A stretch of DNA of 40,191 nucleotides. Origin: a virus. The stretch lies in the IMG/VR virus record IMGVR_UViG_3300042914_002429, positions 1 through 40,191 of that record. One strand, given 5' to 3'. The translations under genes were made by a program, and so were the position numbers. The notes below the pieces were generated by a model that worked only from the letters and a program-made list of their open reading frames with translations, ran no database searches and was not told the DNA's origin. Positions within the stretch are counted from its first letter, which is position 1; each line of letters opens with the position of its first letter. Shown one piece after another: positions 23,907-35,200 of the stretch.

Positions 23907-26900
23907 ATGGCTGATAGTTTTTTATCTTTTGCTAATTCATCAAGTTTTAGAAACCAATTGGTCGCTAGAAATTTACAACCATATGTCGTACCAGGTGTGT
24001 TCTCAAGTCCACCTACAAATGTAAATTACGAAACAAATTTAACAGTATCAAGTGTAATTGATTCACCAGATACTTTAATTTCATCAAATCAATTTGCCGA
24101 TAGTTTATATCCGCTTAATGAATATGGTCCAGAAGGTGGATTTGAAGGTAAATACTCTGTTCCTGGTTCACCATATCCAGTTGAGTCAAATTCTGGTCCA
24201 TATGACCCTAATGATACACAATTAGATATTATAAATGAATTTTTTATTGATGCGGCATACGTACAAAATATTTATGGACCAGAAGGTGGTTATTCCGATT
24301 TAATTGTTATAACCGATGTTGTTGGTAACCCAAAGTTATATCAACCTTATTGGGATCCATCATCATTTGTTTCATCAACATACACAACATATGACATTGT
24401 ATTTAGTCAAAATCCATCCGGTTCAAACGGTCCGTTATCACAAGATACATTTTTAGCTAGATTAGGTGCCGAAAGATTAAAAAGTGCTTTTGAAGAAAGA
24501 ATTGCGGACCAATTAAGAAAAGAAACTATAGGAAGGATAAATCTAGATTCTTTAGAAGACCCTTTTAGTGCTAGTCTTGTTGCTGCAGGAAAACAACCAT
24601 TTGTTGAAAAAAACTGGACAATTACACAACCAGAAAATCCAGTTGAGGCGGCAGCCGCTTTTGCATTAAGGTTATCTGGTACTTATTTTCCAGTATCAAC
24701 AATACCTGGTGATTATTTTAACGACACAAATATACAAGCACCATTACTTGAAAAAGCTTTAAATGTTGGGAACTCGGTTACAGGTGGCTTATTAGGACCA
24801 ATACTTGATGTTTTTAGAAATCCGTCAGAAACATTTGTTGCAAATACTGGAAATGGACAAAGGTCCATTTTATTTTCATCTTTAGATTATAACAAATATA
24901 GACCAAAATATGTAAGAGGTCCACTACAAAGTATTACAACTGGTCTTGATAGAATATTAGACCCAGATAAACCAAATACTGGTGGTTATTATGTTGGTAG
25001 TCCAGAAGCTGAACCATCACAAATTGATTCACCGGCAAATCAAATACCAGTTGGGCCAGGTGGTAAACAGATAAACACAATTGTTTATGGTCCACAAGAA
25101 TTAGGAATACTATACGAAGGTAATCAAAATAAATTATTAAATGGTTTAAAAGGTAAATCACTTTCAGATGGTGGTGGTATTTCCGGACAATTTGTTTGGA
25201 CATCACCAAAATATAAAGACAACGCTGGTTTCAAACAAGGACCAGGTGGTGTACCAAAATCATTAGACCAAGAATTTGAAACTATTAGAAGTGATTATTC
25301 TAGTTATCAATCTACTGATATACCATTTAAAGAAGGTTCAATTTTAGACGACACACAAAGACTAATTGACTCCGCCGATAAAGTAACTGGTCAATCAAGA
25401 TTAAAACACGTAGGTAATGCGATTAATCAAGTATCAAAAGTTTTCAATGATGGGTATAAAGAACTAACAAAAGGTTCACAAGTTTTATCATATAAAAATG
25501 ATTCAGATGGTAGTGAAGAAGGAATTGAATATTGTAGAATTTTTACAAAAGACACACCTTATTACACTTATGCTGATTTACAAAAATCAGATGGTATAAC
25601 AACAGAAGGTAGAAAATTTTCATACTCTATTTTTGATAAGACGTATAATTTAAATATTGCTCCTTTAAAAAATCCTGGGTCCACAAATATCGTTGATAAC
25701 AAGGTTAAAAAATATATGTTTTCAATTGAAAACCTTGCTTGGAGAACATCAGATAGACCTGGATTTACATATGATGATTTACCAGTATGTGAAAAAGGAC
25801 CAAATGGAGGTAGAATAATGTGGTTCCCACCATATGACTTATCATTTTCTGATGATAGTTCACCTGAATTTAATAAAACTTCATTCCTTGGTAGACCAGA
25901 ACCAATATATACATATAAAAATACATCAAGAAAAGGTACCATTAGTTGGAAAATAATTGTGGATCATCCGGCTGTTATGAATACAATTGTTCAAAAACAA
26001 CTTAAAAAAATTGACCCTAAAAAAGTTGATTCTATGTTAGATTCATTTTTTGCTGGTTGTTTAAAATATGATTTATATGAACTAGGAATTAAATTTAATA
26101 CAATTCCAACAAGAGATTTATTTACATATCAACAAGTTTTAAATAACCCAAGATTAACTTCTGAAGAGTTAGGTCAAGTTGCGTTTGAAATACCAAAACA
26201 ACCAGAACAAGCTGATAAAAATGTTGGAAGTAGTGTTGGTGCTGATACTAATATAACAGACAATAAAACAAAAGTTGAAAATAACACAACAAATGCACTT
26301 GAAGATGTAGACTTATCAAAATTTATAAATTATGGATTTTATTTTGATAATGATTGTCCTGAGTGTAAGGGTAGTTGGAGTAAAACCGCAAGTCAACCAT
26401 ATGATAGTTGGTATAATGGATATGTTGGAAATAAAGGAAAATATGACACATCAGCACCAGAAATAACTTACTCAAAAGAAAGTGACGGTACATATAAAGA
26501 GTGGAGTAGGGCTGGTATACCAAATTTTTTCACACAAGTAGTTGAGGGTAATTTTACAGTAATTAAGGATACACTTATAACTAAGATTGGTGAAATATTA
26601 CTTAATGGTGGAGAAGTGTCTGTTGATTTAGTAGGCTCAGCTTCTGCCGTTCAAACAGTTGCTTACAACCAAACACTATCTGAAAGAAGAATTGATTCCG
26701 TTCAACAATGGTTTAAAAAACAAAAAGATAAAAACGGAAAATCTTTTGAAGATTATATCACAAATAAAAAACTAATATTAAAGGGAGACCCAAGAGGTGA
26801 AACTATTGCAATCCCAAAAACAAGTTCTGAGGTAACAACAGACGCAACGGTTGTTAATGCGTCTGGTAATGATGGTGTCTTAGCTGATAGTGTAAATTGT

Positions 26901-28967
26901 AATGCAAACTTAAATATAAAAGTTGGTAATACATATAAAATAACTTCAGCGGCTGAAATTTATTCAATACCAGCAATGTCTTGTAGGAGAGTTACAATTA
27001 AAGACATTAAAGCAAAACAACCACCAAAAAAAGATACCGGTGGTGGTGGTGAAAAAACACCAGAACCAGAAAAAGAAACAAAAAAAGAAGAAGCAGTAAA
27101 TATTCAAAAAAACCCGGCTCAAACAATTAAACCATCACCAAATATAACAATTGAACAAAAAATTAAAGATGGTATTTCTAAAAAAGTTTTAAGAACATTA
27201 TTTTCTGAGTGTGATTATTTTGAGGTTTTAAAAGAATCGGACCCAATGATTTTCCAATCAATTAAAGATAAAATAAAATACTTTAGTCCTATTTTCCACG
27301 CTATGACACCAGAAGGTTTAAATGGTAGATTAACATTTTTAAATCAATGTGTTAGACCAGGACAAACAATACCAATTATTGGTGCTGACGGAAGACCAAA
27401 ATATAATGACGCTTTAAACACGTCTTTTGGCGCACCACCAATTTTAGTATTAAGAGTTGGGGATTTTTATCATAGTAAAATTGTTCCTAATAGTCTCCAA
27501 TTTGCATATGAGGAAGCAAAATACGATTTAAATCCTGAAGGTATTGGTGTACAACCTATGATTGTAAAAGTCACATTAAGTTTTGATTTTATTGGTGGAC
27601 ACGGATTAAAACAACCAGTTGAAGAATTACAAAACGCCCTTTCTTTTAATTTTTATGCAAACACTGAAATTTATGATGAAAGAGCAACAGCAACTGAAGA
27701 TGTTAGTGCTAGAGACAAATATGTTGTTGAAAAAATATTATCACAACAACCACCAGTTACAACATCCGAGGTTCAGAACACCCAACCTAAAAAAGGTGGT
27801 AATACAATTGGAACAATATTAAGTGATACCCAAATTGACTATACTAGTCAGATAAATGATTTTTGGAAAAAAACAACAGAGTATTTTGATGCGGTGATAG
27901 ATACTCATACAACATTAGTTAAAAATTTTAATAGAGGTATTGTTGATTTACTTTTTAATGAAAGAAATTTTAATGTTGGAAAGTTTGACGAATATGGGAC
28001 ATCATCTGAATTACCAATTTACGGAAAACCAAATAATGTAGAAAATAAAGTTAATAAACTTTTTGAAAAAACAGTTTCTGATATTAAAAAAAGAAATGAC
28101 CCTTTTATGTTTACTATTGACAATAGTAATAATTTAAAAAATTCAGATAAAAAAGAAATTGAAAGACGATTAATAAATTTTGTTGAAGATAGTAAAACAG
28201 AGTTCTCTTTAAATTTAAATAATGATTTATCAAATTTAATAAACATCCAGCAAGACTATATTCAAAATATAAGGAAATTTAATTTAATCTTAACTAAAAC
28301 AGATGGGTCTTTAACATCTGATAATAAACCTTTAACTTATAATTTGTCGGCAGACACTAGTTCTGGTGATACGTATAATCTTTTAAAAACAAGTTACACT
28401 AAAATAAAAGATAAACATATAACTTTCTTTAACGAACCATCTAATATAATACAAAATGAAGGACTTTTGTATCTCGCAAATAATAAATATTTACCAAAAG
28501 ATGCCCTATTTAATGATGGTAGAACATTACCAGCAGGTACCAGTTGGGTAAAAAGTAATTCAAACACGAATAACGAAGATGCTAAAAATAGGTTTTATCA
28601 AGTTATGGCACAAATATTTTATAGTGACACAAAAAAAAGTACACTAAAAGAATTTATATTAAATAGTCAAGTCTATTCAAACAAAACAGTAGTTGGTAAT
28701 GAAATTGATAATGCAATAGATATTTGTGTAATAGAATATAGTGCGTACACAAAAAATAACATAGAAGTTTATGGTAAAATAAAAGATTCACCAGCATACA
28801 AAGATTTAACTCAATCACCACTTAATGATGCTGATAAATATGTTTTTGGTTATGTAACAACAAATAGTGGTACAAACGACCAAAATAAAAGAATTTCAGA
28901 TTTGTACTCAACAAATAATTTGAACAATGATTTTAAAACTTTTGATGGAAAAGTAAAATTTAATTAA
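23907..28967 (+). CDS. Giant baseplate/tail protein with OmpA-like domain
   Basis: A 1686-residue protein. Residues 1-880 are a long structural region rich in Tyr, Pro, Gly and Ser with repeated Y-G-P-E-G-G (near 72 and 126). Residues about 885-1030 resemble the OmpA-type peptidoglycan-binding fold: strand V-S-V-D-L-V-G-S-A (904-912), then Y920-N-Q-T-L-S-E-R-R928, matching N-x-x-L-S-x-x-R, and a later G-D-P-R-G-E loop. The family's acidic residue in the first loop (HTD) is replaced by S-A-S, while Arg928 is kept. A charged P-E-P-E-K linker (about 1040-1075) leads to a third domain with L-R-V-G-D-F-Y-H (about 1180-1190) and a helical end. It probably forms the baseplate near the hub and touches the cell wall. 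The next gene begins three bases after the stop. Confidence 0.65.
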   Translation: MADSFLSFANSSSFRNQLVARNLQPYVVPGVFSSPPTNVNYETNLTVSSVIDSPDTLISSNQFADSLYPLNEYGPEGGFEGKYSVPGSPYPVESNSGPYDPNDTQLDIINEFFIDAAYVQNIYGPEGGYSDLIVITDVVGNPKLYQPYWDPSSFVSSTYTTYDIVFSQNPSGSNGPLSQDTFLARLGAERLKSAFEERIADQLRKETIGRINLDSLEDPFSASLVAAGKQPFVEKNWTITQPENPVEAAAAFALRLSGTYFPVSTIPGDYFNDTNIQAPLLEKALNVGNSVTGGLLGPILDVFRNPSETFVANTGNGQRSILFSSLDYNKYRPKYVRGPLQSITTGLDRILDPDKPNTGGYYVGSPEAEPSQIDSPANQIPVGPGGKQINTIVYGPQELGILYEGNQNKLLNGLKGKSLSDGGGISGQFVWTSPKYKDNAGFKQGPGGVPKSLDQEFETIRSDYSSYQSTDIPFKEGSILDDTQRLIDSADKVTGQSRLKHVGNAINQVSKVFNDGYKELTKGSQVLSYKNDSDGSEEGIEYCRIFTKDTPYYTYADLQKSDGITTEGRKFSYSIFDKTYNLNIAPLKNPGSTNIVDNKVKKYMFSIENLAWRTSDRPGFTYDDLPVCEKGPNGGRIMWFPPYDLSFSDDSSPEFNKTSFLGRPEPIYTYKNTSRKGTISWKIIVDHPAVMNTIVQKQLKKIDPKKVDSMLDSFFAGCLKYDLYELGIKFNTIPTRDLFTYQQVLNNPRLTSEELGQVAFEIPKQPEQADKNVGSSVGADTNITDNKTKVENNTTNALEDVDLSKFINYGFYFDNDCPECKGSWSKTASQPYDSWYNGYVGNKGKYDTSAPEITYSKESDGTYKEWSRAGIPNFFTQVVEGNFTVIKDTLITKIGEILLNGGEVSVDLVGSASAVQTVAYNQTLSERRIDSVQQWFKKQKDKNGKSFEDYITNKKLILKGDPRGETIAIPKTSSEVTTDATVVNASGNDGVLADSVNCNANLNIKVGNTYKITSAAEIYSIPAMSCRRVTIKDIKAKQPPKKDTGGGGEKTPEPEKETKKEEAVNIQKNPAQTIKPSPNITIEQKIKDGISKKVLRTLFSECDYFEVLKESDPMIFQSIKDKIKYFSPIFHAMTPEGLNGRLTFLNQCVRPGQTIPIIGADGRPKYNDALNTSFGAPPILVLRVGDFYHSKIVPNSLQFAYEEAKYDLNPEGIGVQPMIVKVTLSFDFIGGHGLKQPVEELQNALSFNFYANTEIYDERATATEDVSARDKYVVEKILSQQPPVTTSEVQNTQPKKGGNTIGTILSDTQIDYTSQINDFWKKTTEYFDAVIDTHTTLVKNFNRGIVDLLFNERNFNVGKFDEYGTSSELPIYGKPNNVENKVNKLFEKTVSDIKKRNDPFMFTIDNSNNLKNSDKKEIERRLINFVEDSKTEFSLNLNNDLSNLINIQQDYIQNIRKFNLILTKTDGSLTSDNKPLTYNLSADTSSGDTYNLLKTSYTKIKDKHITFFNEPSNIIQNEGLLYLANNKYLPKDALFNDGRTLPAGTSWVKSNSNTNNEDAKNRFYQVMAQIFYSDTKKSTLKEFILNSQVYSNKTVVGNEIDNAIDICVIEYSAYTKNNIEVYGKIKDSPAYKDLTQSPLNDADKYVFGYVTTNSGTNDQNKRISDLYSTNNLNNDFKTFDGKVKFN

Positions 28968-28969
28968 TT

Positions 28970-29293
28970 ATGAATTTACAATATTACAACAGATATAATC
29001 AATTTTTAATAAATGGAGAACAACAAGTTGTTCCTTATATAACAATTCCGACAAAAGTTACGGATAAAAATTACATTTACATTGTTGGTCAATCAAGATT
29101 GGATAAAATATCACAACAATTTTATGGTTCACCATTTTTTGGTTGGTTAATACAACAAGCCAACCCACAATATTCTGGTTCTGAATGGAGTATACCTGAT
29201 GGTGCAATATTGACAATTCCATTTCCTTTACTAACATCATTACAAGATTACAATAACGAATTAAACAACCATTTCTTTTATTATGGTAGATAA
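28970..29293 (+). CDS. Baseplate LysM-like protein (gp53-type)
   Basis: A 107-residue protein. The middle part, Y-I-V-G-Q-S-R-L-D-K-I-S-Q-Q-F-Y-G (37-53 region) to W-S-I-P-D-G-A-I-L-T-I-P, follows the LysM pattern: a strand, two helices with a D-x-I-x-x-x-F-Y-G start, and P-D-G-x-x-L-x-I-P at the end. Baseplate wedge proteins such as T4 gp53 and tail protein X of other phages have this fold and clamp baseplate parts or bind glycan. It begins right after the 23907 gene's stop and overlaps the next gene by 11 bases, so it is translationally coupled to both. Confidence 0.75.
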   Translation: MNLQYYNRYNQFLINGEQQVVPYITIPTKVTDKNYIYIVGQSRLDKISQQFYGSPFFGWLIQQANPQYSGSEWSIPDGAILTIPFPLLTSLQDYNNELNNHFFYYGR

Positions 29294-32200
29294 TGGAGAA
29301 AATATTTTAGTAGAATTTGATTACGATAATGTATCCCTTATAGACCCAAACAAAGTAATAGATCAAGACGGTAAAGTAAGAGATAGATTAGTCAAACAAG
29401 AAAACTTGGTAATATATGCTAACCTTGAGTGTAGTGTTGTACCAAGAACTAAACTGGCTATTGGTGCACCATTAAATGATAATGTAAGAACAATATCTGT
29501 TGGAAAAATAAATTTCCTTAATCCAGGTTTTAAAAAATTTTTAAATAATAATTGGACAGACGAAATTACTGGTAAAGGTGCAATAAAAGGTGAAGGTGTA
29601 AATCAACCTAAACTTAATGCAGTACAAAACCCAAAAAAATCAGACGACTTTTATATTTCACAATCATTATACTCAAACGGTACACCAGGTGCTGTTGATA
29701 ATGGACTATTAGGTATTAAAAGTATTGAGACAATTATTGATACAAATTTTTACCCACAAGTAACAATACAATTAGAAGATGTAAAAGGTAGAGGATTATT
29801 TGAAGGTGGTAATAGTTCGCCTTATGCGGCTTTTTTCCAATTACCTTACCCAATATTTTATTTAACATTAAAAGGGTATTACGGAAAGGCAGTTAGAATG
29901 CCACTTATGTTACAAACTTTTAACTCAACTTTTGATAATACATCTGGAAACTTTAAAGTTACTTTAAAACTATATGGGTACAAATACGGTGTGATGTCAT
30001 ATATAAATTGGGGACACATGTTAGCGGTTCCACATATGTATAATTCATTTGTAAGTACAGGACAAGTATCACAAGGAACACCACAATCAAATGGAACTGT
30101 ATCAAAACAATCTTCAGATAATGTCAAACCAATTTCAGTTTCTAGAGGATACCAAAAAATGAAAGAATTATATTCGGAATATAAGTCAAAAGGTTTAATT
30201 GATGATGACTTTCCTGAATACAGTCTTTTCCAATTAAAAAGTAAGTTAGATACTTTTATTAAAGATATATTAGAAAAATTTACAAAAGAAAATTTAGGTT
30301 CATTAACTGAACTTGAGAATTTTCAAACACTACTTACAGAGTTCCAAAAAAAAGTATTTTTTGATACCAACTCTTGGTATAGAACTTATATGGATTTTAA
30401 ATTTCCATTGGTTCTAACCGACAACACAAAAGTATATACATTTAAAAAAGATTATGATACTGCTCAGAAAAAAAGTGAAGCAATAACTGAACTTGATGGT
30501 ATAATAAAAGATTTTGTAAAAAAATTAGAATCAAATAGTGTTGCCGGTAAAGATGGTAGTTATACTGTTGGTGGAAAACAAACAAAGAGTCAAGTCCCAG
30601 TAAATGTTACAATAGATAAGTTTAAAAAAACAATCACAGTAAATGATGTTGATTTTACTAAATCATTTAATGAAGCATATGGTAAAACAACTTCCGGTGG
30701 GACTTTAGTCCAAGAATTTACAGTTGCAAAATCAACCGAAATACCAACAAATCAATATTTTGTTTTTGACGGAAAGGGAACATTTAATGATATTTGTAAC
30801 CAAGCTGCAAAAGAATTAACAACGTTAAGAACCGAAATTGAAAAACAAATTACGGATAATTTAGCAGAACAATTAGCAAAAAAAGATAGTGGTATTGGTT
30901 TTAAACCAACAATTAGAAACATACTTGCAGTTTTTTACGCACAAGGTGAGGCATTTTTAAGGTTAATGGATGATGTTCATAATTCAGCGTGGGAGGTAAG
31001 AGATGACCCATATAGAAGAGCCTCTGTGTTTGGAACAACTACAGCACAAAGTGTTGATGTTAAGAATGCACAACAAGCAACAGAACCAATTTATCCTTGG
31101 CCACAAATTATCTTAGAAAATCAAGGAGATGATTCTCAAGAAAAATTTGCATTAAAATATCCTGGAGACCCAAAATTATCATCAATAACAAAAGCATATA
31201 TTCCAGAACTATGGCCTGAAGTTGAGTTTGTTGAAGAATACATTAAAGGTTTTATTGAAAGGGAAGCTCAAGAACCAGATTTAGGTGATTCAAATAATTC
31301 TGAACAACAACCTTTAAGGTTGAGTTTGAATGCTGTTGATTTCCCAATATCAAACGAGGTTTTCCAAAATAAGGAAGAAGTTAAGTATTACTACGAAATT
31401 TATGAAAGAGTTATGGTTAATACATTCTTTTCTAAATTAAGTAGAGTTGATGGTTATCAATCAAGTGTTTATTTGGTTGAATCTGAAAATGAAAAAATAA
31501 ACGCACTTAAATCTTTAGGTGTTGATAATCCATTTTTAATTAAAAAACTAAAACAATATTTAATTGATGGAAATAACTATCAAACATTTTTAAGACATAT
31601 CTCAAATCAGGGCGAAGGAGAAAGTTGGCAAAAATTTATTAGAGGTGAGTTTGTTACACCATACATTAAAAACAAAACAAATACACCGTTTCAGTTGTTT
31701 AATAAAAACATATTACTAAGTCCTTCATCACAACCAAATGTTTCTGCAACACAACAAAATAAAATTGAAGATTATGTCCAAGTAAAAACATATAGTAATC
31801 AGTTTGATTTTACTGATATGTACCCAATTACAAATCTTGATTGGTGTAAAAATTATTTGGCAAATGGTAAAGGAACAAATGGGACTAACGACATTTTTAA
31901 CACAAATAAAATTTTGGTTTATAATACAACTCATAAATCAATTACGAGTTTTAAAAATGATGATACAACAGATACAAAAAGACCAATTACAAATTTTAAT
32001 TACACAACAGACATTTTTAACCAGACAATAAATTCAAACCTTAAACAATTCTATAACAATAGAAAAATTGAAGAACAATTTATTACTGAGGGTAACATAT
32101 ATTATTCTGGGTATACCGGTTATTTAACTGAAAATCAAACAACATCAATGATGAATACACCATATTTTGTAAATGCAATACAAAATGGTGTGTTTAATTT

Positions 32201-35200
32201 TAGATATAACTCAAAAGATTTAAATCCATATAAAGCAGCTGCTTATCTTTTTGTTAATAGTTTACCAGTTGCAACATTAAGAGAAAGATTTAAAACAAAA
32301 AACGCTTCAGAAGATTTAGATTATATTATTTCAACAATTAAAAAGTTTGGTGCCGTACATAAATTACCGTATACTTGGATATTAAAATACGGGTCAATCT
32401 GGCATAGATATAAAACTTGGAATAGAGAAGGTAAAGATATTTTAGATGGTAGTTGGAAAGACTTTAACTATCTTGGAAATTATGATCCAGTTAATTCGGC
32501 AACAACAAAAACATATAATTTAAACATTGATGGAACACAAAGAAATATTGTTTTAAGTCAAAATTTTGGAACTGGTTCATACACGTCATACGTCAATACT
32601 GGGTTCTACCCAAAACTTATTGATGATATGAATGTATTTTTACAAGGACTTAAACTGTTTAGTGGGTCAACCCAATTAAATGGAACTTGTGATATATTCA
32701 ACGACACAATGGTCGTATACACGGTTAATGACAACACATTAAGTCCTGGATATACATTATCCGGACCAAATGTTGATTTAAACACAACTATTGTTTCACA
32801 ATTAAGTGGTACAACTGGAGGTCCTGGGATTTATCAAATAACACCTATACAAAATTTAACAAAGATAAATGGAACTTGTAACATATCTGGCACAACACTT
32901 GAACTTACATTTATAACTGGTGGAACATTAGATGTTAATGCAAAAATTGCGGGACCAAATATTATACCAGGAACTAAGATTATATCAAAAATTACTGGAA
33001 GCTCAAATCCAAATTTAGTATATACAATTGATACTCCACAAAATTTTTCTGGAGCAACATTTTTTGTGTCAACACCAAGTGATTTCTTTGTTACTAACTC
33101 TCAAACATCTGGGTATGGTCAAGCAGAAGTACAATCATTAATAAATGATAAAAAATTAGTTTTATCAACAAATACTAATTCTAAAATTATAAAGACAAAT
33201 GGTTTTGATCCTAATAACCCAAATAGAAATTTAAATTTAACACCTTGGTCAGTATTATCAAAATTGACAAATGAAGATAAATATTATGTGTTTCCTTCAT
33301 TTGGTAACACAAAAAATCAAGTATCTGATGAGTGTTTTAAAAATGGTAATTTAAAATTAGAAATCACTGGAAATACCGCAGTATTTAATGGTTCGGCTAG
33401 AATGTTTTGGGGTGCACCAAATTATGGTTATTTTGATAATAATAGTTTACAAATCCCAGATCCAGATTCTTATTTAAAACAAATTTTTAATGATAAAAAA
33501 ATACAAGAAAATTTCTCAATAAATGGGGATAAATCAAAATATACAAAAATATCTGAAATTTTTACAACGTTTGAAACAAAAGTTTTAGATGTTTTTGAAG
33601 AAGAGTTTTTAAATTATAGTAGGTCAATATACGATTATAAAACACTAATTGCCGCCGAAGAAGGTGAAGAAACTGAAACTGAAATTGCAATTAAAAACTT
33701 CCAATATTTTATGAGGTTGTTAATGAAAATTGAAAAACCAACTTCAATTGGAACAGAAGGATTGATTGATGAGGTTATCACAAAACAAAATTTAAATTTC
33801 CAATCTTTGTTCAATAGTTTAATGACTTATGATACTGTATTTAGATTTGGTAACCCAACAATGTTTGACAAAAGATTATTTTATACTTTTTCTACAAAAT
33901 TTATTGAAGAACCAATAACATATCAAGGATACAACCAAAGTATGGCCGGATTTTTACCAACAGCTGGAGGTACGGTTACATTAGCACAATCAAAAGCCGC
34001 ATATCCAGAAACTTGGAAAGATTTAGAATATTATGTTGGGTTTTCTGAAATACCAGAACTTGTTTATTCAGATAATGGTTCATACATTACCGATTTTTTT
34101 GTTGATATGAATGTACAATTTTCACAAAAAAATGTGAAAGATTTTGCACCAATAATAAAATTATATGCAACACATAAACTAAATAAATTTAAAAAATTTA
34201 GTTCAGGTCAAGCACAAAATACACCAAGTGTGCCACCACCTAGTCCAGTGCCACCACCAAATCTTCCACCACCTAGTCCAACACCATTACCTAACCCTTA
34301 TGGTGATTTAGTTGAGGTGGCAACATTAACAAGTGGTAATACAGTTTCAATATACACACTAGGACCAAAATTAAATTCAGTCCTACGAGATACTTCAAAT
34401 ACCGTATTAGCAGATGAGGGTCCAACCTTTACATCAGATAGAACCGCTATGAGAAATGCTGTAATTATTAATTATTACGGATCAACCTCAACAAATCAAA
34501 ACGACCCACAATTTGTTAAAACAATACAAAATATATTACCATCGTCACAAAATGTGGTAGTACCTCAACCAACTCAAAATATTAGTCCAGTACAAAACTC
34601 AGTAGTACAACAAAATAATCAAAATGTAAATCTTGGGGATTTTTTCAATCTAATGAATGAGTATTTAGATACTTGTGAATTATATCTTACAAATGTAGTA
34701 AATGATTTAATGAGTGGTATTAGAAATGAATTACCAGATGTTGCAATTGTAAAACAAAATCCAGACCAAAAAGCACCTCTTGTTGGTGACCAAAGTAGAG
34801 ATGAATTATGGGACTCATTTAAATCGTTGAATGATACTTGGATTTCTGGGATTGACCTTAAAACAAAAACATTATTTGAAGATATACTTTTATTTGATAG
34901 AGCGTGTAGAGATGTTGGTCAAAAAGTGCTTGTTGATATTTTTAAAATTAAAGATTTAATTGAAACTTCACTACCAAACAATAAAATGGAGAATTTAATT
35001 AAAACAATTTTACAAGAAAATAATTTTAGTTTCTTTCCACTGCCAGCTTATAGTAATTTTTATAATGCTCAAGAAGTTGTAAAAAACCCAGTACCACAAC
35101 CAGAGGGAACAACTGAGTTTGCTAGTTCTATGTGGGGAACATTTCTAAATGTTGATTATAGAAATACATCACCAAAATATTTGTGTTATTATAGAAGTGT

